Source of the DNA: JBCBWG01 sp038523925 | GTDB taxonomy: Bacteria > Pseudomonadota > Alphaproteobacteria > Rhizobiales > Hyphomicrobiaceae | Length of the DNA: 64,000 bases | Assembly: GCA_038523925.1 (NCBI GenBank) | Contig: JBCBIY010000010.1 | Coordinates: 1 to 64,000, forward strand | Direction of reading: 5' to 3' | Shown here: one piece after another, positions 18,739 to 27,700 of the stretch | Layout: each line of letters starts with the position of its first letter | Position numbering within the stretch: position 1 is the first letter of the stretch | The notes under the pieces: model-generated | The model's database searches: none | The model's input: the letters and a program-made list of their open reading frames with translations, nothing else | What the model was told of the DNA's origin: nothing | Program-made: the position numbers and the translations under genes

Positions 18739-19425
18739 ATGGCCATTCTGATCATCGGCATCATTGTCGTGTTGGCACTGGCGGTGCTGCCCTCACTCTG
18801 GGTCAAGTCCGTCATCAAACAGCACAGCGCTGAACGGCCGGACTTTCCGGGCACCGGCGGCGATTTTGCGCGGCACCTGCTGGAAGAGATGAAGTTGACC
18901 GGTGTCGGCGTCGAAGAGACCGACCAGGGCGATCACTATGACCCGGACGCGAAGATGGTCCGCTTGTTGCCGCAGCACTATGGCGGGCGCTCGCTGTCAG
19001 CGGTGGTGATTGCCGCGCACGAAGTCGGCCACGCGATGCAGGATGCGACCGGTTACGCGCCGCTCAAGGCCCGCACGCGGCTCGCGAAACAAGCAGCCGG
19101 CCTGCAGCGCTTCGCGATGATCTTGCTGCTCGCGACGCCAATCTTGATGATCATCGCGCGCTCACCTTCGATCATCTTTCTCGAGATGGCAGCCGTTGTG
19201 ATCATGGTCGGCATGACCGTGCTCATGCACGTGACCACACTGCCGGTTGAGTATGATGCGAGTTTCCGGCGCGCGCTGCCGATCCTGAAGGCCGGCAAGT
19301 ACGTCGCCGATAAAGACCTCAACGATGCGCGCACAATCCTGCGCGCGGCTGCGTTCACCTACGTGGCGGCCGCCGCTATGAGCCTGCTCGACATCATGCG
19401 CTGGGCGCGACTTCTGCGGTTTTAG
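18739..19425 (+). CDS. Membrane zinc metallopeptidase (YugP/Zn_peptidase_2 family)
   Basis: A 228-residue membrane peptidase. It has an N-terminal membrane helix (residues 2-20), the metal-binding HEVGH motif at residues 94-98 followed by AMQDATGYAPLKARTRL, and two further membrane segments (about 115-155). The family is widespread but of unknown substrate. The open frame begins at 18424, but the upstream residues are Arg/Ser-rich and antisense to the dehydrogenase gene; the ATG at 18739 starts exactly at the first membrane helix. Its 3' end overlaps the convergent esterase gene by 32 bases. Confidence 0.9.
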   Translation: MAILIIGIIVVLALAVLPSLWVKSVIKQHSAERPDFPGTGGDFARHLLEEMKLTGVGVEETDQGDHYDPDAKMVRLLPQHYGGRSLSAVVIAAHEVGHAMQDATGYAPLKARTRLAKQAAGLQRFAMILLLATPILMIIARSPSIIFLEMAAVVIMVGMTVLMHVTTLPVEYDASFRRALPILKAGKYVADKDLNDARTILRAAAFTYVAAAAMSLLDIMRWARLLRF

Positions 19426-20296
19426 GCGGGGCGCCCGCTCTTGGACTAGCGACCGCATGTGTTTCGACGAACGCAGCAACGTCGCCGAGCACCGGCGTTA
19501 CCCAACGAAGCGGGCGCGCCATCGCCATCACGACGGTGACGTGGTTAAGCCACGTGTAGAGCTTCAGGCTGACGTTGTGGCCGTTTGCGAGAAGCGCGTC
19601 GTGAAAGAGTTCAGACGCGTTCGGCGTGACGATATCGTCGCGGCGCCCGTGAAGCAGCAAAGACGGGGGGAAAGTCGCGTCCGCGAAGGCGATCGGCCGG
19701 GCGCGATCAGGGTCGTCACGTGTGCTCGCAAACATGGCAGCCGTCGTGTCCCACGTCGTCGGGTCGAACGCATAGGGGCCTGCAAGGCCGACGAAGGCTG
19801 ACGGCCGCGGTGGCGGCGCGGGTAGCGCATCGAAGTAGCGTTTGTCGCCGACAAGCAGCGCGCCGATGTGCGCGCCGGCCGAGTGGCCGATGATCACCGG
19901 CGGCGGCGCATCGCGGCCAAAGCGGTTCGCGGTGAACGCGTATGCGGCGGCCATGTCGCGGTTCGGTTCCGGGAACTGCACGTCGGGATAAAGCCGGTAA
20001 TCGCCAATCACGGTGCGGATCCCGCGGCTTGCAAGCGCCGCCCCGATCGCGCGGTAGCAAGCTTTCTCACCGGTATCCCAGCGTCCGCCATAGATGAAAT
20101 GCGCGACCGGCGCGTGGGCTGGAACATCCCGCTCCGGCTCATAGATGTCGCATTTCAAGCGCGGATGATCGGCGAAGGCGACATCGCTTGTGACGCGTAC
20201 GCCGCGATCCGAGATGAGACGGCTGATGCGCGCCTGCCAGGGAAGCGGCGCGTTCGGGTCCGGTTCAACGCGCGATGCGTCTGTTGCATTCGCCAT
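19394..20296 (-). CDS. Alpha/beta hydrolase (kynurenine formamidase/BD-FAE-like)
   Basis: A 300-residue alpha/beta hydrolase of the esterase/formamidase branch. The nucleophile elbow is IIGHSAGAH, the acid is probably in LHGRRDDIVTPN and the histidine in WLNHVTVVMAM. The usual oxyanion motif HGGxW is altered to IYGGRW: Gly-Gly and Trp remain but His is replaced by Tyr. The N-terminal 40 residues look like a cap segment. Substrate unknown; the DYRLYPDVQFPE stretch is shared by small esterases acting on acyl or N-formyl compounds. The tail overlaps the convergent peptidase gene. Confidence 0.85.
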   Translation of the reverse strand: MANATDASRVEPDPNAPLPWQARISRLISDRGVRVTSDVAFADHPRLKCDIYEPERDVPAHAPVAHFIYGGRWDTGEKACYRAIGAALASRGIRTVIGDYRLYPDVQFPEPNRDMAAAYAFTANRFGRDAPPPVIIGHSAGAHIGALLVGDKRYFDALPAPPPRPSAFVGLAGPYAFDPTTWDTTAAMFASTRDDPDRARPIAFADATFPPSLLLHGRRDDIVTPNASELFHDALLANGHNVSLKLYTWLNHVTVVMAMARPLRWVTPVLGDVAAFVETHAVASPRAGAPPKTAEVAPSA

Positions 20297-20397
20297 GGCG
20301 CAATCCCGCTCAATGCTCCGGGAATGGCCCGGCCACAGACCAGTATACGCACAGCCGCGTGTCGCGGTTGCGTCGCGGCCAGCCGGTGCGCTGCAGG

Positions 20398-20862
20398 CTA
20401 ACGGTTCTCTGTCGCCGGATCGGTGAGGCGGATGGTCCAGTCGCTCGCATCGCCCGTGTCGACCTCATAAAAGCCGGAGCGTTCGTAGCCGCGCTCAGAG
20501 CACTCTTTCACGCCCTGGATGGAGAATGACTTGGGCGCCGTGCACATGAAGGTCTTGCCTGCCCACTCTCCGCCGCGCTCGTAGTCGATCGCGTATACGT
20601 AGATGAACCGGCTCGGCACGCGGCCCTTCAGCAGTGTCTCGCAAGTCTTCGAGGAGATGTTCCACCACCCCTCCGTCGCCCAGCCCGTCGGCTTTTGGTA
20701 GCCGATCGCGACGCCGATACGGGCGGTCGTCGTGTTGCAAAGTTTCAGGTCCGCCTGCGCCGCGCCGGCAAAGCATGTTGCGCCGAGTGCTGCCAAACAG
20801 GCCGCCGCGGTTGTTTGCGCACCACGGCGCACAAGCCCGCTCCCAGTCCAAAACCGATTCAC
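20398..20862 (-). CDS. DUF1036 domain-containing exported protein
   Basis: A 154-residue protein with a signal peptide (residues about 1-37, ending AGAAQA) and a DUF1036 domain: LKLCNTTTARIGVAIGYQ, the Trp pair in GWATEGWWNI, and the Cys-containing FMCTAPKSFSI. Four conserved Cys in the mature part could form two disulfides. The domain is common in Alphaproteobacteria, with no known function. The start is taken as the GTG at 20862, because GAGGGG lies eight bases upstream and the signal peptide begins there; the frame itself opens at 20940. Confidence 0.87.
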   Translation of the reverse strand: MNRFWTGSGLVRRGAQTTAAACLAALGATCFAGAAQADLKLCNTTTARIGVAIGYQKPTGWATEGWWNISSKTCETLLKGRVPSRFIYVYAIDYERGGEWAGKTFMCTAPKSFSIQGVKECSERGYERSGFYEVDTGDASDWTIRLTDPATENR

Positions 20863-21083
20863 GCGATCCCCCTCGCGGTCGCCCCTGCGGCCGCCCGTTT
20901 GTGGGATGGGAAGCGCAGCGTCAAGGCGGCCATGTGGCATTCGCCCGGCAATCGGCTCGGTTTGTGGAGAAGGTCTGTTTGGCGGGCACTCGCGCTACGC
21001 CCACAGCGCTTGCACGCCGCCTGCCGCCGCTTATGTCAGCATGGCAAAACCGCCGCCCAGTCCAAGCAAAGGAGCCACACCGC

Positions 21084-21416
21084 ATGGCCGACACCGCCCG
21101 CACAAGCCTTGCAGAAGCTGCCAGCGACATCCCGCTCGACACGCAAACCGAACTCGAAGCCGCAGCCTTCCGCCGGCTCGTTGCGCACCTGCGCGAGCGG
21201 ACAGACGTGCAGAACATCGACCTGATGAACCTGTCGGGCTTCTGCCGGAACTGCCTGTCGAATTGGTACAAGGACGCCGCTGACGCTCACGGTCTCGACG
21301 TCGACAAAGGCCGCGCGCGTGAGATCGTCTACGGCATGCCGTACGACGAGTGGCGGGCGAAACATCAGACCGAAGCGACGCCGGAACAACAGGCGCAATT
21401 TAAAGCGACACACTGA
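21084..21416 (+). CDS. DUF1244 domain-containing protein
   Basis: A 110-residue cytoplasmic protein with the DUF1244 core (residues about 25-95): LVAHLRERTDVQNIDLMNL, the FCRNCLSNWY motif with two conserved Cys, and IVYGMPYDEWRAKHQ. The family is found mainly in Proteobacteria and is structurally known but functionally uncharacterised; the Cys pair may bind metal. GGAG lies nine bases before the ATG. The much longer open frame upstream is out of family and discarded. The next gene on the strand is gapR, and DUF1036 is divergent; these three families are neighbours in several Hyphomicrobiales (from memory). Confidence 0.93.
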   Translation: MADTARTSLAEAASDIPLDTQTELEAAAFRRLVAHLRERTDVQNIDLMNLSGFCRNCLSNWYKDAADAHGLDVDKGRAREIVYGMPYDEWRAKHQTEATPEQQAQFKATH

Positions 21417-21545
21417 CGGTCGCCGGTGCTGAGGAAACCGGGGAGTGTTGAGGCTGATCGCTTGCAAGCAGCTGCGGCGCGCGCCTAGCGTCCGCACTTG
21501 CGCCCAAACGATTGGTGCGGGCGGCAGGTTCTCTGGGGGCAAGAC

Positions 21546-21827
21546 ATGGCGGCGATGAACGCAGCGACGCAGCAGCAACTTCGGCAGCTCGTCGAACAAG
21601 TCGAACGGCTTGAAGAAGAGAAAAAGGCGATTGCCGACGATATCCGCGACAAGTACGCCGAAGCCAAAGCCGTTGGCTTTGATGTGAAGGCGCTGCGCCA
21701 GATCGTACGCCTGCGCAAGAAGGGCGTTGAGGAGCGGGTCGAAGAGGAAGCGATCCTCGACACGTACCTGCACGCGCTCGGCATGTTGCTTGACCAGGAC
21801 GTGCCGCAACGCGAAGCCGCCGAATAA
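21546..21827 (+). CDS. gapR: GapR-type nucleoid-associated protein (DUF2312)
   Basis: A 93-residue protein matching GapR of Caulobacter over its length: a first long helix (LRQLVEQVERLEEEKKAIADDI), the conserved YAEAKAVGFDVKALRQIVRLRKK and the final helix EEAILDTYLHALGMLL. GapR binds overtwisted DNA ahead of replication and transcription and stimulates topoisomerases. A G-rich ribosome site (GGGGG) is six bases before the ATG at 21546; a second ATG three codons on is possible. It follows the DUF1244 gene by 129 bp. Confidence 0.93.
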   Translation: MAAMNAATQQQLRQLVEQVERLEEEKKAIADDIRDKYAEAKAVGFDVKALRQIVRLRKKGVEERVEEEAILDTYLHALGMLLDQDVPQREAAE

Positions 21828-21909
21828 AAAGCGCGCCGGTCGCGAGAACAAAGTTTCGTCCCATGTGTTTCCGCGGGAGCGGCTTTGCCGTTAAGTCGGT
21901 TGAGCGCGA

Positions 21910-22893
21910 GTGGAGCGGGACAACACGGTGGCGATCAGAGAGCTTTTTGATAGCGTCCATAACCCAGTGCCGTCCGGGCCGATGATCGACATCGTGCCGG
22001 GCGAAGGGCCGGGATTGCGCTTCGCGCTTTGGGGCGCGACGCGCCAGCCCGTTCAAGGCACGGTCTGCATCTTCCAAGGCCGCACCGAGTTCATCGAGAA
22101 ATACTTCGAGACGATCTCGGATCTGCGCCGGCGCGGGTTCGCGGTTGTCGCGGTCGACTGGCGGGGGCAGGGCGGGTCAGACCGGCTGTTGTCGAACCCG
22201 CATAAGGGGCACGTGGGCTCCTTCGCAGACTTCGAAAAAGACATCGACCGCCTGCTCGAGCACGTCGTGGTGCCGCGGTGTCCGAGGCCGTTCGTGGCGC
22301 TGGGCCACTCGATGGGCGGCAACGTGCTCCTCCGCTTGGCGCAGCGTCCGGTGCAGCAGTTCGATCGCTATGTCCTGACCGCGCCGATGATCCAGCTTGC
22401 GGGATCGCGGGTCGGTTATCCGATGAAGCTCGCGCATGCGTACGTCGCGGCCGGGCGCATGATCGGGCAGGGCTGGACCTATGTGCCGGGCGGGCGGGAC
22501 ACGAGCGCATCGCCGCCCTCGTTTGAAGCCAACCTGCTGACGACGGACGCGGAGCGGTATGCGCGTAACGCACGCGTGGCCCAACAGGCCCCGCAACTGA
22601 CGATTGGCGATCCAACGGTCGGGTGGCTAGCGGCCGCGTTCAAGTCGATGTCGGAACTCGCCAAACCCGGACACGCACGGCGCGCCGAAGCCCCGATCCT
22701 CTGCTTCTCGGCTGGCCGCGACGGCATCGTCTCATCGCCCGCGATCGAGGCCTATTGTGACCAGCTCAAGATCGGCCGCCTCGTGTTTCTGCCAAATGCC
22801 AAGCACGAGATTTTGCAAGAGACGAATGCGATCCGCGATCAGGTGCTCGCAGCATTCGATGCCTTCATGAGCGACAACGCCCTGGCCGCATGA
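21910..22893 (+). CDS. Lysophospholipase-like alpha/beta hydrolase
   Basis: A 327-residue hydrolase of the PldB/monoacylglycerol lipase type. It has the oxyanion region FQGRTEFIEKY, the strand FAVVAVDWRGQGGSDR, the nucleophile elbow LGHSMGGNV, an acid in FSAGRDGIV and a histidine in NAKHEILQE. It likely hydrolyses lysophospholipids or monoacylglycerols. The frame starts at a GTG at 21910; another GTG at 21928 (VAIRELFDS) has GGAG 12 bases upstream and is an equally good candidate. It ends convergently with the exported protein gene, with a strong hairpin between them. Confidence 0.88.
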   Translation: MERDNTVAIRELFDSVHNPVPSGPMIDIVPGEGPGLRFALWGATRQPVQGTVCIFQGRTEFIEKYFETISDLRRRGFAVVAVDWRGQGGSDRLLSNPHKGHVGSFADFEKDIDRLLEHVVVPRCPRPFVALGHSMGGNVLLRLAQRPVQQFDRYVLTAPMIQLAGSRVGYPMKLAHAYVAAGRMIGQGWTYVPGGRDTSASPPSFEANLLTTDAERYARNARVAQQAPQLTIGDPTVGWLAAAFKSMSELAKPGHARRAEAPILCFSAGRDGIVSSPAIEAYCDQLKIGRLVFLPNAKHEILQETNAIRDQVLAAFDAFMSDNALAA

Positions 22894-22925
22894 GCGCTGC
22901 CAGGGCGTCGGTCGTAAGCAGGGCG

Positions 22926-22947
22926 CGCCGGTCGGTCGGGACCGGCG
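22926..22947. terminator. Hairpin between convergent genes, possible bidirectional terminator
   Basis: CGCCGGTC-GGTCGG-GACCGGCG is a perfect eight-base stem with a six-base loop, in the 60 bp between the stops of the hydrolase and the exported protein gene. There is no T-run on either strand, so intrinsic termination would be weak; the position is what suggests the role. Confidence 0.4.
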
Positions 22948-22953
22948 ACGCGA

Positions 22954-23496
22954 TCAATCGTAGTAGCGCGAGTACCGGCGGCGGCGCTCGTATCCGCTAT
23001 AGCCGCGATCACGGTCGCGGCCGTGGATCGCAATTTTGCGCCGGATGTGGCCATCGCAGCGGTCGACGCGCAGGCGGTAGCGGTCTCCGTTTGAGTTGTC
23101 GGCCTCGATGACCGCAACGCGGCGGCGCAGGCGCACCGGCGTGAACGCCGACCATCCACTGCGCACGAGCTTGCTAATGATCTGGCCGCGACGCAGGCAT
23201 TCGCCCTCGTACCGGCTGTACTCGCGGTAGCGTTTGCGCGGCTTGCGATGCGCATAGCCATCGTCGTCGTCGATTGCGGGATCGGGATACGTCTGACGCC
23301 GCTCGGCATAGCGCTCACGGCGGTCGTCGTAGGCGTAGCCATCGTGGTCGCTGTTGCCGAACATGTCGGCGTAACGGCGGTCGCCATAATAGTCGCCCGA
23401 AAGGTCCGCCGCTGCCGCTGTCATGGCGCCGCCGGTGAGTAGAATACCGGCTATGAGCGCGCCGCCGATACGGCTGGTAAGGCGTTGGAGAGACAT
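22954..23496 (-). CDS. Exported protein with acidic/Tyr-rich and basic PepSY-like parts, unknown function
   Basis: A 180-residue protein with a signal peptide (residues 1-30, ending MTAAAA). Residues 31-95 are a charged low-complexity region rich in Asp, Tyr and Arg. Residues about 97-155 hold an ordered domain, CLRRGQIISKLVRSGWSAF followed by VAVIEADNSNGDRYRLRVD, which resembles small PepSY-like domains seen in rhizobial exported proteins. The tail is Arg/Tyr-rich. AGGG lies nine bases before the ATG; the frame opens at 23691 but the upstream part is not protein-like. Its 5' leader has a nested inverted repeat at 23518-23554. Confidence 0.75.
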   Translation of the reverse strand: MSLQRLTSRIGGALIAGILLTGGAMTAAAADLSGDYYGDRRYADMFGNSDHDGYAYDDRRERYAERRQTYPDPAIDDDDGYAHRKPRKRYREYSRYEGECLRRGQIISKLVRSGWSAFTPVRLRRRVAVIEADNSNGDRYRLRVDRCDGHIRRKIAIHGRDRDRGYSGYERRRRYSRYYD

Positions 23497-23517
23497 CACA
23501 AATTCCCTGCCCGAATA

Positions 23518-23554
23518 AGGTTGAACCCGCCCCGAAAATTGGGTTTGGCAACCT
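23518..23554 (-). promoter_or_regulatory. Nested inverted repeat in 5' leader of the exported protein gene
   Basis: AGGTT-g-AACCC at 23518-23528 pairs with GGGTT-tggc-AACCT running from 23541 to 23554, giving two stacked five-base stems around a 12-base loop, 22-58 bp upstream of the start codon at 23496. It could be an mRNA leader structure or an operator. No family is recognised. Confidence 0.35.
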
Positions 23555-23725
23555 GAACGCAGGATGAAGGAAAAAAGGCGGCGGGCAGTCTCAGGTTCAG
23601 CATTAGTGGGCCCCGCCGAGTGCGTCTGAGGTCTTGAAACCAGCCATCGCCCGACCAACTTTATCGGTGTCGCGCTCAATCGAGGCGGCACCGCGCCGGA
23701 CCCTCAGTGGTCGGCATTACAACCT

Positions 23726-23742
23726 GTTGCTTCTTTAAGGAG
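23726..23742 (+). promoter_or_regulatory. ROSE-like RNA thermometer hairpin at the hsp20 ribosome site
   Basis: The last leader hairpin reads TTGCT (23727-23731), six bases (TCTTTA), then AGGA (23738-23741), the Shine-Dalgarno site 8 bases before the ATG at 23750. In ROSE elements of rhizobial small heat-shock genes a UYGCU anti-Shine-Dalgarno pairs with AGGA through a G-G mismatch and melts on heating; the same arrangement is visible here. The upstream stems typical of ROSE were not resolved by eye. Confidence 0.55.
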
Positions 23743-23749
23743 AACACCC

Positions 23750-24205
23750 ATGCGAACCGCAGACTTCGCACCGCTCTACCGTTCCACCGTCGGCTTCGAC
23801 CATCTCTTCCGCTTGATCGACACGCTCGCAAGCGATGGCGAAACAGCCAACGGCTTCCCGCCCTACAACATCGAACGCACCGACGAAAACGCCTACCGCA
23901 TTACGATGGCGGTCGCAGGCTTCGGTGAGGGCGACCTCGAAATCGAAGTGAAAGAAGGCTCGCTCGTCGTGCGCGGCCGCAAGGCCGGCGACACGGATAA
24001 GCGCGAGTTCCTGCACCGTGGTATCGCTGAGCGATCGTTCGAACGCCGCTTCCAGCTTGCCGATCACGTCGAAGTGGATGGTGCCGACCTCCGCGATGGT
24101 CTGCTTCACATCAAGCTGAAGCGGAACCTGCCGGAGCGTTTGAAGCCTCGCCAAATCGCGATCAACGCGGACGGCACGCCGACGCAGATCGAAGCGGCTG
24201 CCTGA
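23750..24205 (+). CDS. Hsp20/alpha-crystallin family small heat-shock protein (IbpA-like)
   Basis: A 151-residue small heat-shock protein of the rhizobial class A/IbpA type. The N-terminus begins with the typical FAPLYRSTVGFDHLF; the alpha-crystallin domain spans about residues 38-130 (FPPYNIERTDENAYRITMAV, the A-G-F motif VAGFGEGDLEIEV, and GLLHIKLKRNLPE) and a short C-terminal extension follows. The I-x-I oligomerisation motif is probably IAI in RQIAINADG. It is an ATP-independent holdase. The ribosome site AAGGAG lies in a ROSE-like hairpin, and a strong intrinsic terminator follows at 24257, so it is monocistronic. Confidence 0.95.
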   Translation: MRTADFAPLYRSTVGFDHLFRLIDTLASDGETANGFPPYNIERTDENAYRITMAVAGFGEGDLEIEVKEGSLVVRGRKAGDTDKREFLHRGIAERSFERRFQLADHVEVDGADLRDGLLHIKLKRNLPERLKPRQIAINADGTPTQIEAAA

Positions 24206-24256
24206 CGCTCAAGCGCGTCACCTGAGATTGCGGCAGCTTCGGCTGTCGCGTGAGAT

Positions 24257-24289
24257 ACGGCGTCGGAGCTTCTGCTTCGGCGCCGTTTT
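24257..24289 (+). terminator. Rho-independent terminator of hsp20
   Basis: A 13-base stem (ACGGCGTCGGAGC paired with GCTTCGGCGCCGT, two G-T wobbles) with a four-base TTCT loop, followed directly by TTTTGTTGT. It begins 52 bp after the hsp20 stop codon. Confidence 0.85.
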
Positions 24290-24424
24290 GTTGTCTGCGT
24301 GCCCTCGCGGTCGTTAAGTGCTCCGGGGGTCCTCCCGAACGCGTCCCCGCATGGAACGCAGTTCAGTGTCGCGCAATCGGTCGCACGCTGAGGGTCAACC
24401 GTCTTTCCGTGGCGCCCGTAGTCT

Positions 24425-24449
24425 TGAACAAACGTCGAAAATTTGTTCA
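24425..24449. promoter_or_regulatory. Inverted repeat TGAACAAA-N9-TTTGTTCA upstream of gltB
   Basis: A perfect eight-base inverted repeat with a nine-base spacer, about 325 bp upstream of gltB in an A/T-richer patch. It has the form of a dimeric regulator site. It does not fit the NtrC consensus, nor the alphaproteobacterial LexA direct repeat. The target gene is presumed to be gltB. Confidence 0.5.
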
Positions 24450-24700
24450 GGTGGGATAGGTCAGGAAGGCTGTCCTTTTGCAGATGGCGATCGGACCGTG
24501 GGAGCTTGGGGCTGGGCGTGACGCAAAATCGCGTGAAGATGACATTCAATCGGGAGGCTGGCGCAGGACGCCGGCCCGGTTGTGTCGTTGCGCGTTTGCA
24601 CCTCGGCCCGACGACCGCGCTCCGGCTGAACACACGAAAACGCGAGACGGCGCACAGCTAACGCGGATGCGGGGCTGATCGACGCCGGACCTGCTGGGAT

Positions 24701-24725
24701 GACCACCGGGCTGCAACCGGTGGTC
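24701..24725 (+). promoter_or_regulatory. Stem-loop in the gltB leader
   Basis: GACCACCGG-GCTGCAA-CCGGTGGTC is a perfect nine-base stem with a seven-base loop, ending 47 bp before the gltB ATG. It is not followed by a T-run. It could affect leader stability or translation; no known riboswitch class is recognised. Confidence 0.4.
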
Positions 24726-24772
24726 GCCGCCTCCCACTGGAAACGGGCTGAGAGACTGGAAGGGCTGAAGGC

Positions 24773-27700
24773 ATGACAAAATCGCACCTGCCGCTGGGCA
24801 TCGCCTCTGCGCCGAAGCGCGAAGGGCTGTTCGATCCGTCTCTTGAACGGGACGCGTGTGGCGTGGGCTTCATCGCCAACCTTAAGGGCGAGAAGTCACA
24901 TCAGATCGTCGAGGATGCGCTATTCATTCTCGAAAACCTTGAGCATCGCGGCGCGGTTGGTGCAGACCCTCTTAGCGGTGACGGGGCCGGCATCCTGCTG
25001 CAAATCCCGCATGAGTTCTTCTCCTCGGTCACCGCCGATGTCGGTTTCACGCTGCCTGAGCCCGGACAGTACGCCGTCGCACAGCTCTTCATGCCAGCCG
25101 ATGATCGCCTGCGCGCCCACTGCTCGCGCGTCTGGGAGCGGATCGCGGCCGATGAGAGCTTTGACGTCATTGGCTGGCGTCAGGTGCCGGTCGACAATTC
25201 GAAGCTGTCCGAACTGGTGGCGGCCACCGAGCCGTCACACTGGCAGCTCTTCCTGCGCAAGCCCGCTGACCTCGACCAGGACGCGTTTGAGCGCCGGCTC
25301 TACATCATGCGCAAGGTCGTCTCGAACACGATCCGCGCGAGCTACAAGGGCCGCGATATCGGCCACTACACCGTCAGCCTTTCGACGCGGACGGTCATCT
25401 ACAAAGGCATGTTCCTGTCGTTCCAGGTGAAGGAGTACTACCGGGACCTGTCCGACCCGCGGGTCGTGAGCGCAATGGCGCTCGTCCACCAGCGCTTTTC
25501 GACAAATACATTTCCGTCCTGGAAGCTCGCGCACCCCTACCGGATGGTCGCCCACAACGGCGAGATCAACACGCTGCGCGGCAACGTCAACTGGATGGCA
25601 GCGCGCCAGGCAAGCGTTGCGAGCCCGAAGTTCGGCGACGACATCAGCAAGCTATGGCCGATCTCGTATGAAGGCCAGTCGGACACCGCGTGCTTCGACA
25701 ATGCGCTCGAGTTTCTCTGGATGGGCGGCTACGAGCTGGCGCATGCCGCGATGATGCTGATCCCGGAAGCGTGGGCCGGCAACCCGCTGATGAGCGATGA
25801 CCGCCGCGCATTCTACGAGTATCACGCGGCGCTGATGGAGCCGTGGGACGGCCCCGCCGCGATGGCCTTCACCGACGGCCGCCAGATCGGCGCGACGCTT
25901 GATCGGAACGGACTTCGCCCCGCGCGGTATCTCGTGACCAACGACGATCGCGTGATCATGGCGTCGGAGTCAGGCACGCTGCCGGTGGCGGAAGAAAACA
26001 TCGTCCAGAAGTGGCGCCTGCAGCCCGGCAAGATGCTGCTCATTGATCTCGAAGAGGGCCGCATCATTGACGATGCCGAGCTGAAGGCGAAGCTTTCGGC
26101 AGCCCACCCGTATGCGAACTGGCTGAGTTCCGCCCAGATCAACGTCGGGGATCTGCCGCTCGCCGACGGCACGGCAGACGTGACCGAAGTCTCGGCCGAT
26201 CTGCTCGACCGCCAGCAGGCGTTTGGCTACACAGAAGAGAGCCTGAAGTTCCTGATGGCACCGATGGCGCTCACGGGACAGGAAGCCATTGGCTCGATGG
26301 GCACCGACACGCCGATCTCGGCGCTGTCGTCGAAGGACAAGCTGCTTCACACCTACTTCAAGCAGAACTTCGCGCAGGTCACGAACCCGCCGATTGACCC
26401 GATCCGCGAAGAGCTCGTCATGAGCCTCGTCTCGTTCATTGGTCCCCGGCCGAACATCCTCGATCTCGAAGGCACCGCAAACAACCGCCGCCTCGAGGTC
26501 TATCAACCGATCCTGACCAACGACGACTTGGAGCGCATCCGCCAGATCGGCGAGATGCCCGACAACGCCTTCACGTCGATCACGCTCGACATGACCTATC
26601 CCGCTGAGTACGGCGCGGACGGTATGGAAGCAGCGCTCGACGTTGTTTGCGCGGAGGCGGAAGAGGCCGTCCGCTCCGGCAAGTACAACATCATCATCCT
26701 CTCAGACCGCGACCTCGGCCGCGACCGGATCGCAGTGCCATCGCTGCTCGGCACAAGCGCCGTCCATCACCACCTCATCCGGCAAGGCCTGCGCACCTCC
26801 GTCGGTCTGGTGGTCGAAACCGGCGAAGCCCACGAGGTGCATCAGTTCGCGACGCTGGCCGGCTATGGCGCAGAGGCGATCAACCCCTACCTCGCATTTG
26901 AGACGCTGCAGGCGATCCGCGAGGACATCGATCCCGACATCGACAACGAAGAAGCCACACGCCGCTACATCAAGGCGGTCAACAAAGGTTTGCTGAAGGT
27001 CATGTCCAAGATGGGCATCTCGACCTACCAGTCGTACTGCGGCGCGCAGATCTTTGATGCCGTTGGCTTGTCGAGTGCGTTCGTCGAGAAGTACTTCACG
27101 GGCACGCATACGCAGATTGAAGGCATCGGTCTGAGCGAAGTTTCGCGCGAAACCGTTGAGCGGCACGCGCGCGCGTTCGCCGACGTGCCGACGCTTGAGC
27201 ATGGCCTCGAAGTCGGCGGCGAATATGCCTACCGCATTCGCGGCGAGCGTCATGCGTGGCGCCCGAACACGGTCGCCGATCTGCAGCACGCAGTCCGCGG
27301 AAGCCTTCCCGACAAGTACCGCGACTATGCCCGAGGCATGAACGAGCAGGCCGCCGACCTGATGACGGTCCGGGGTATGTTCCGTCTGCGCGCGGCTGAA
27401 GACATGGGCCGCACAGCGATCCCGCTTGAGGACGTCGAGCCGGCAGCGGAGATCGTAAAGCGGTTCGCAACGGGTGCGATGAGCTTTGGGTCGATCAGCC
27501 ACGAGGCGCACTCGACGCTTGCGATCGCGATGAACCGTATCGGCGGCCGCTCAAACACGGGCGAAGGCGGCGAAGAGCCGGAGCGATTCAAGCCGCTCGA
27601 CAACGGCGACTCGATGCGGTCTGCAATCAAGCAGGTGGCCTCTGGCCGCTTCGGCGTGACGACGGAGTATCTGGCCAACTCCGACATGATGCAGATCAAG

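Larger units (their letters stand above)
24206..24772. other. Non-coding stretch between hsp20 and gltB
   Basis: This 567-bp gap holds no convincing gene: the open frames here are short, lack ribosome sites and cross the hsp20 terminator or the gltB start. What it does hold is the hsp20 terminator (24257-24289), a perfect 8-base inverted repeat (24425-24449), and a stem-loop close to gltB (24701-24725). The gltB promoter should be between about 24430 and 24700. A small RNA cannot be excluded. Confidence 0.7.

Noticed and set aside
23560..23620. Attenuator-like terminator in the leader of the exported protein (T6 on the minus strand)
   Set aside because: The possible stem has a loop of nearly 30 bases, too weak to support a call.
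23633..23664. RpoH-type promoter for hsp20 (CTTGAAA ... CTTTAT)
   Set aside because: Spacing between CTTG and the -10-like element is about 22 bases, longer than the 17-18 expected, and the -10 match is weak.
24106..24633. 175-residue minus-strand frame in the hsp20-gltB gap
   Set aside because: Overlaps hsp20 in antisense and runs through its terminator; no motif, no ribosome site.
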